From an uncultured Woeseiaceae bacterium (GTDB lineage: Bacteria > Pseudomonadota > Gammaproteobacteria > Steroidobacterales > Woeseiaceae): a stretch of 8,456 nt of DNA. Of this stretch, positions 5,589-8,456 are shown piece by piece. The stretch covers positions 1-8,456 of the forward strand of contig CALZHX010000100.1 of the NCBI GenBank assembly GCA_945787435.1, in the 5' to 3' direction. The notes beneath the pieces were generated by a model, which saw only the letters and a program-made list of their open reading frames with translations, did no database searches and was not told where the DNA came from. Position 1 is the first letter of the stretch. Every line of letters begins with the position of its first letter. The translations under genes were made by a program, and so were the position numbers.

Positions 5589-7582
5589 AGTACGCGAAGT
5601 GGTTGCTGTTGCTCACAGCGGCGCTCTTGCTAATTGTCGTCCTCGGTGGGTCGGGCTACCGCTACCTGGGTGGCGCGCACTCACTGGATGTGGTCGGTGA
5701 GGCGTTGCTGCATGGCGGCCCCGCCGACTTGCCCGGGCCGGGTTGGTCGAGTTACGGCAACGATGCGGGCGGACACCGCTACAGCTCAGCCGAGCAAATA
5801 GACACGACAAATGTCAGTGACCTGGAAGTTGCCTGGGTGTTCAGCACGGGTGATCTGCAAACGAAACAGTCTGCCATCGACGGGAGCATTGCCGAGGGCA
5901 CACCGATCCTCGTCGATGAGGCCCTGGTCTTCTGCACGCCTTTCAATGACGTGATCGCACTCGACCCTGCCAGCGGTGAGGAACTCTGGCGGTTCGACGC
6001 CAAAATTAACCTGGATCAACGCCCGGCAAATCAATTCGTTTGCCGGGGTGTGGCGCAGTGGCGGGACGACGATCCGGGCACGGCATGCTCGCCGCGAATC
6101 CTGATGGGCACCAATGATGGCCGCCTCATCGCGGTTGATGCGCACAGCGGACAATTATGTCCTGGTTTCGGAACGCAGGGGCAAGTTGTACTCGATGTCG
6201 GAATGGAACTGGTTTGGCCCGGGGAGTTTCAGGTTACCTCGCCGCCTGTTGTTGTCGGAGACACGGTTGTTGTCGGCTCCGCTATTTCGGATAACGTCCG
6301 AGTCGCCGCACCACACGGCACCGTGCGAGCTTTCGACGCGCAGACGGGTGAGCCCAGGTGGGATTTCGACCCGATCCCGAGGACTGTCGGTAACCCCGAT
6401 TGGCAGGGCGACGAGCCGCCCGTGGAAGGCCACGCCAACGCATGGGCGCCGATGTCAGCTGATCCTGAACGCGGCCTGGTTTTCGTACCGACCTCGAGCC
6501 CGAGCCCGGATTTCTTCGGTGGTTTGCGCCCAGGGGACAATCGGCATGCAAATTCGGTGGTGGCACTCAATGCGGATTCAGGAACCGTGAATTGGGCGTA
6601 TCAGATCGTGCATCACGATGTCTGGGATTACGATCTGCCGGCACAACCGGGCCTGTACACAGTATGGCGCGACGGCGCGGCACATGATGTCGTTGCCCAG
6701 GTGACCAAGACCGGCCATGTGTTTGTGCTTGATCGTGATACGGGCGAGCCGTTTCTACCAACTAAAGAGATTCGTGTTCCTTCAAGCGACATCGAAGGAG
6801 AAGAACTGTCGCCCACGCAGCCCATACCTGATGCACCGCCGCAGCTCGTACCAAGTCACGTAAGTCCAGGGGAGAGCTTTGGCCTTACTTGGTTCGATAA
6901 GCGAGTCTGCGAAAGGCGGCTGGGCGAGTTGCGCGCCGAAGGTCTGTTCACGCCACCCAGCGTGGAGGGGACGATGTTTTATCCGTTCACCGGCGGCGGG
7001 GCGAATTGGGGCGGTGCGGCCTATGATCCGCGACGTAATCTGCTGATCATCAACATGTCCAGCCTGGTACACGAAATCGCCCTGATACCGAGCGATGACG
7101 TCAGCGCGGCGCGCGAGGTGTTCCATGATCAGGACGTCGCGCCGATGCATGGCGCGCCGTTCGGCGCGAGGCGGGGAGTGGTTTTGTCACCGCTGGAATT
7201 ACCCTGCAATCCGCCACCCTGGGGCATTGTTGCGGGAGTCGATCTGGCTACGGGTGACATCGTCTGGCGTCGTGCGCTCGGCACATTGAAAGATATGGCC
7301 GTTTTGCCGCTCGAGGTGGGCACGCCAACGTTCGGCGGGCCTATCGCAACTTCCGGGGATGTTATTTTCATCGCGTCGACCATGGACTACTACCTTCGGG
7401 CTCTGAGCACAGCATCGGGTGAAGAACTCTGGCGTGGCCGGCTACCGACGACGGGCAATGCGACGCCAATGACCTATATCTGGAAGGGCCGGCAGTACGT
7501 CGTCATCTACGCAGGTGGGAGTTCGCGATCGGGCGTGCCTATGGACGACAAATTGATCGCGTTCGCATTGCCTCAGGAATAG
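5585..7582 (+). CDS. Membrane-anchored PQQ-dependent dehydrogenase, glucose dehydrogenase-like
   Basis: A 665-residue quinoprotein that would oxidise a sugar or alcohol in the periplasm and pass electrons to the quinone pool. Residues 5-27 form a single membrane anchor or uncleaved signal. The rest is an eight-bladed propeller with recurring PQQ blade motifs, for example ALDPASGEELWRFD (125-138), AFDAQTGEPRWDFD (249-262), VDLATGDIVW (552-561) and ALSTASGEELW (606-616). HHDVWDYDLPAQP (343-355) is the active-site signature of membrane glucose dehydrogenase, and TKTGHVFVLDRDTG (374-387) carries the PQQ-contacting Lys375. E. coli Gcd has about 796 residues and five membrane helices; this protein has only one, so it belongs to a shorter branch whose substrate cannot be read from sequence. 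It follows the stalk protein with a 4-base overlap. No cytochrome c CXXCH motif is present. PQQ synthesis genes are not in the window. Confidence 0.92.
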   Translation: MKYAKWLLLLTAALLLIVVLGGSGYRYLGGAHSLDVVGEALLHGGPADLPGPGWSSYGNDAGGHRYSSAEQIDTTNVSDLEVAWVFSTGDLQTKQSAIDGSIAEGTPILVDEALVFCTPFNDVIALDPASGEELWRFDAKINLDQRPANQFVCRGVAQWRDDDPGTACSPRILMGTNDGRLIAVDAHSGQLCPGFGTQGQVVLDVGMELVWPGEFQVTSPPVVVGDTVVVGSAISDNVRVAAPHGTVRAFDAQTGEPRWDFDPIPRTVGNPDWQGDEPPVEGHANAWAPMSADPERGLVFVPTSSPSPDFFGGLRPGDNRHANSVVALNADSGTVNWAYQIVHHDVWDYDLPAQPGLYTVWRDGAAHDVVAQVTKTGHVFVLDRDTGEPFLPTKEIRVPSSDIEGEELSPTQPIPDAPPQLVPSHVSPGESFGLTWFDKRVCERRLGELRAEGLFTPPSVEGTMFYPFTGGGANWGGAAYDPRRNLLIINMSSLVHEIALIPSDDVSAAREVFHDQDVAPMHGAPFGARRGVVLSPLELPCNPPPWGIVAGVDLATGDIVWRRALGTLKDMAVLPLEVGTPTFGGPIATSGDVIFIASTMDYYLRALSTASGEELWRGRLPTTGNATPMTYIWKGRQYVVIYAGGSSRSGVPMDDKLIAFALPQE

Positions 7583-8456
7583 TCGTCGAGCAGACCGGGT
7601 TCGATGCGCGCGCCGACCTGCTGGATCACGGTTGAGCCACAAAACGTGCCGATCTTTGCGCATTCAGCCAGCGGCATATCGTTGACCCACCCATACAGGA
7701 ATCCTGCTGTGTAAGCATCGCCGGCACCTGTCGTATCGACAACGTGGTCGACCGGGTTTGCCGCCTGAACAATGCGCTGGTCGCCATGCACAATGACCGA
7801 ACCTTTGTCAGAGCGTGTTATCGCAAACAGGTTGCCGAAGCCGTCGAGCGCGTCGAGTGTGTCGTCGAAGGACTCGGTCTGGAGCAGTGCTTTCACCTCG
7901 TCTTCATCGGCAACGACTATATCGACGCCACTTTTCACTGCGTGCTCAAAGGACTCGCGATGTCGCTCGACGCAGAACGAGTCCGATAGTGACAGGGCAA
8001 CGGTCGTGCCATTCTGTTTGGCGATCTCTATCGCTTTCGTGGTCAGATCCGGACCCTCGGGCAGATCCCAGACGTAGCCTTCGATCAATACAGCCTTTGG
8101 CGTTCCCATGGTTTCCGACGTGATGTCACCGACGCTCAATTCCGTGCACGCACCGAGGTAAGTCTGCATAGTGCGCTGTCCGTCGGCCGTAATAAGGATG
8201 TGGCTGCGTGCGGTAGGCAATCCGTTTTTCGCCGCCTGCAGGCGAACATCCACTCCGAGCGATCGCATGTCGTGATTGAAAATGCCGCCGAGCTGATCGG
8301 CTGTGACGCGACCGATGTAGGCTGACGAGCCTCCAAGATTCGCAAAACCTGCAACCGTATTGGCGACAGAACCGCCGGACATTTCTGTTGCAGGGCCCAT
8401 TAGCGCGTAGATTTCCCGCGCCCGATCCATGTCGATCAGTGTCATTGATCCCGGAA
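7573..8456 (-). CDS. PfkB-family carbohydrate kinase, adenosine kinase-like (5' end outside window)
   Basis: Phosphorylates a nucleoside or sugar with ATP; overall it most resembles bacterial adenosine kinases of the PfkB family. The coding frame continues past the ATG at 8445 (codons for PGS before MTLID), matching the usual G-x-MTLID segment, so about 40 N-terminal residues lie beyond the right edge. Numbering from that Met, GGSVANT (24-30) is the sugar-binding signature, LSLSDSFCVERHR (151-163) is typical of the adenosine kinase group, VVADEDEV (177-184) is the N-E-x-E-like motif region, and DTTGAGDAYTAGF (237-249) is the PfkB signature with catalytic base Asp243. It converges on the PQQ gene and the coding ends overlap by 10 bases. 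It could supply nucleoside-derived phosphosugars upstream of the BMC pathway, but it is not in the BMC operon and may be unrelated housekeeping. Ribokinase-like substrates cannot be excluded. Confidence 0.9.
   Translation of the reverse strand, partial: PGSMTLIDMDRAREIYALMGPATEMSGGSVANTVAGFANLGGSSAYIGRVTADQLGGIFNHDMRSLGVDVRLQAAKNGLPTARSHILITADGQRTMQTYLGACTELSVGDITSETMGTPKAVLIEGYVWDLPEGPDLTTKAIEIAKQNGTTVALSLSDSFCVERHRESFEHAVKSGVDIVVADEDEVKALLQTESFDDTLDALDGFGNLFAITRSDKGSVIVHGDQRIVQAANPVDHVVDTTGAGDAYTAGFLYGWVNDMPLAECAKIGTFCGSTVIQQVGARIEPGLLDDYS

Noticed and set aside
1..8456. tRNA or rRNA genes, CRISPR arrays, insertion sequences
   Set aside because: Nearly all bases are accounted for by protein genes; I saw no regular spaced repeats, transposase signatures, terminal inverted repeats of an insertion sequence, or cloverleaf-like sequence.

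Overview
The window is GC-rich, densely coded DNA from a Gram-negative bacterium, most likely a proteobacterium. The evidence is a membrane-anchored periplasmic PQQ dehydrogenase, a proteobacterial-style adenosine kinase, and sigma70-like promoter and Shine-Dalgarno sequences. I cannot place the organism more precisely.

Bases 1-4682 (minus strand) are one operon for a bacterial microcompartment (BMC). In transcription order it encodes a small winged-helix regulator, a fused ribose-5-phosphate isomerase B / deoxyribose-phosphate aldolase (RpiB-DeoC), a double-domain BMC-T shell protein of the stacking type, a BMC-H hexamer protein, a BMC-P (EutN/CcmL) vertex protein, a CoA-acylating aldehyde dehydrogenase, and the beginning of a second BMC-T protein that is cut by an in-frame amber codon next to the left edge. 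Genes overlap or sit within a few tens of bases of each other, mostly with good ribosome binding sites. The enzymes suggest that 2-deoxyribose 5-phosphate is cleaved to glyceraldehyde 3-phosphate and acetaldehyde, and that acetaldehyde is kept in the shell and oxidised to acetyl-CoA. This matches the sugar-phosphate-utilising (SPU) class of BMC loci. The usual cofactor-recycling partners (alcohol dehydrogenase, phosphotransacylase, acetate kinase) are not in the window and would lie beyond the left edge if present.

Bases 4683-4883 are the divergent control region. They hold a good sigma70 promoter for the BMC operon (TTGACA, 18-bp spacer, GATACT) and three related 15-bp palindromic sites of form CTTY-N7-RAAG, one lying on the -10 element. 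These are probably operators, plausibly for the regulator encoded just downstream.

Bases 4884-7582 (plus strand) encode a membrane-anchored protein of unknown function with an acidic proline/valine-rich stalk, followed with a 4-base ATGA overlap by a membrane-anchored PQQ-dependent dehydrogenase of the glucose dehydrogenase type. They form a two-gene periplasmic oxidation unit with no obvious biochemical link to the BMC.

Bases 7573-8456 (minus strand) hold the 3' part of a PfkB-family kinase resembling adenosine kinase. It converges on the PQQ gene, and the two coding ends overlap by 10 bases.

The most interesting points are a shared encapsulation-peptide-like helix found at the N terminus of the aldehyde dehydrogenase and between the two domains of RpiB-DeoC, an RpiB domain lacking both known catalytic residues, the amber-interrupted shell gene, and the operator cluster.
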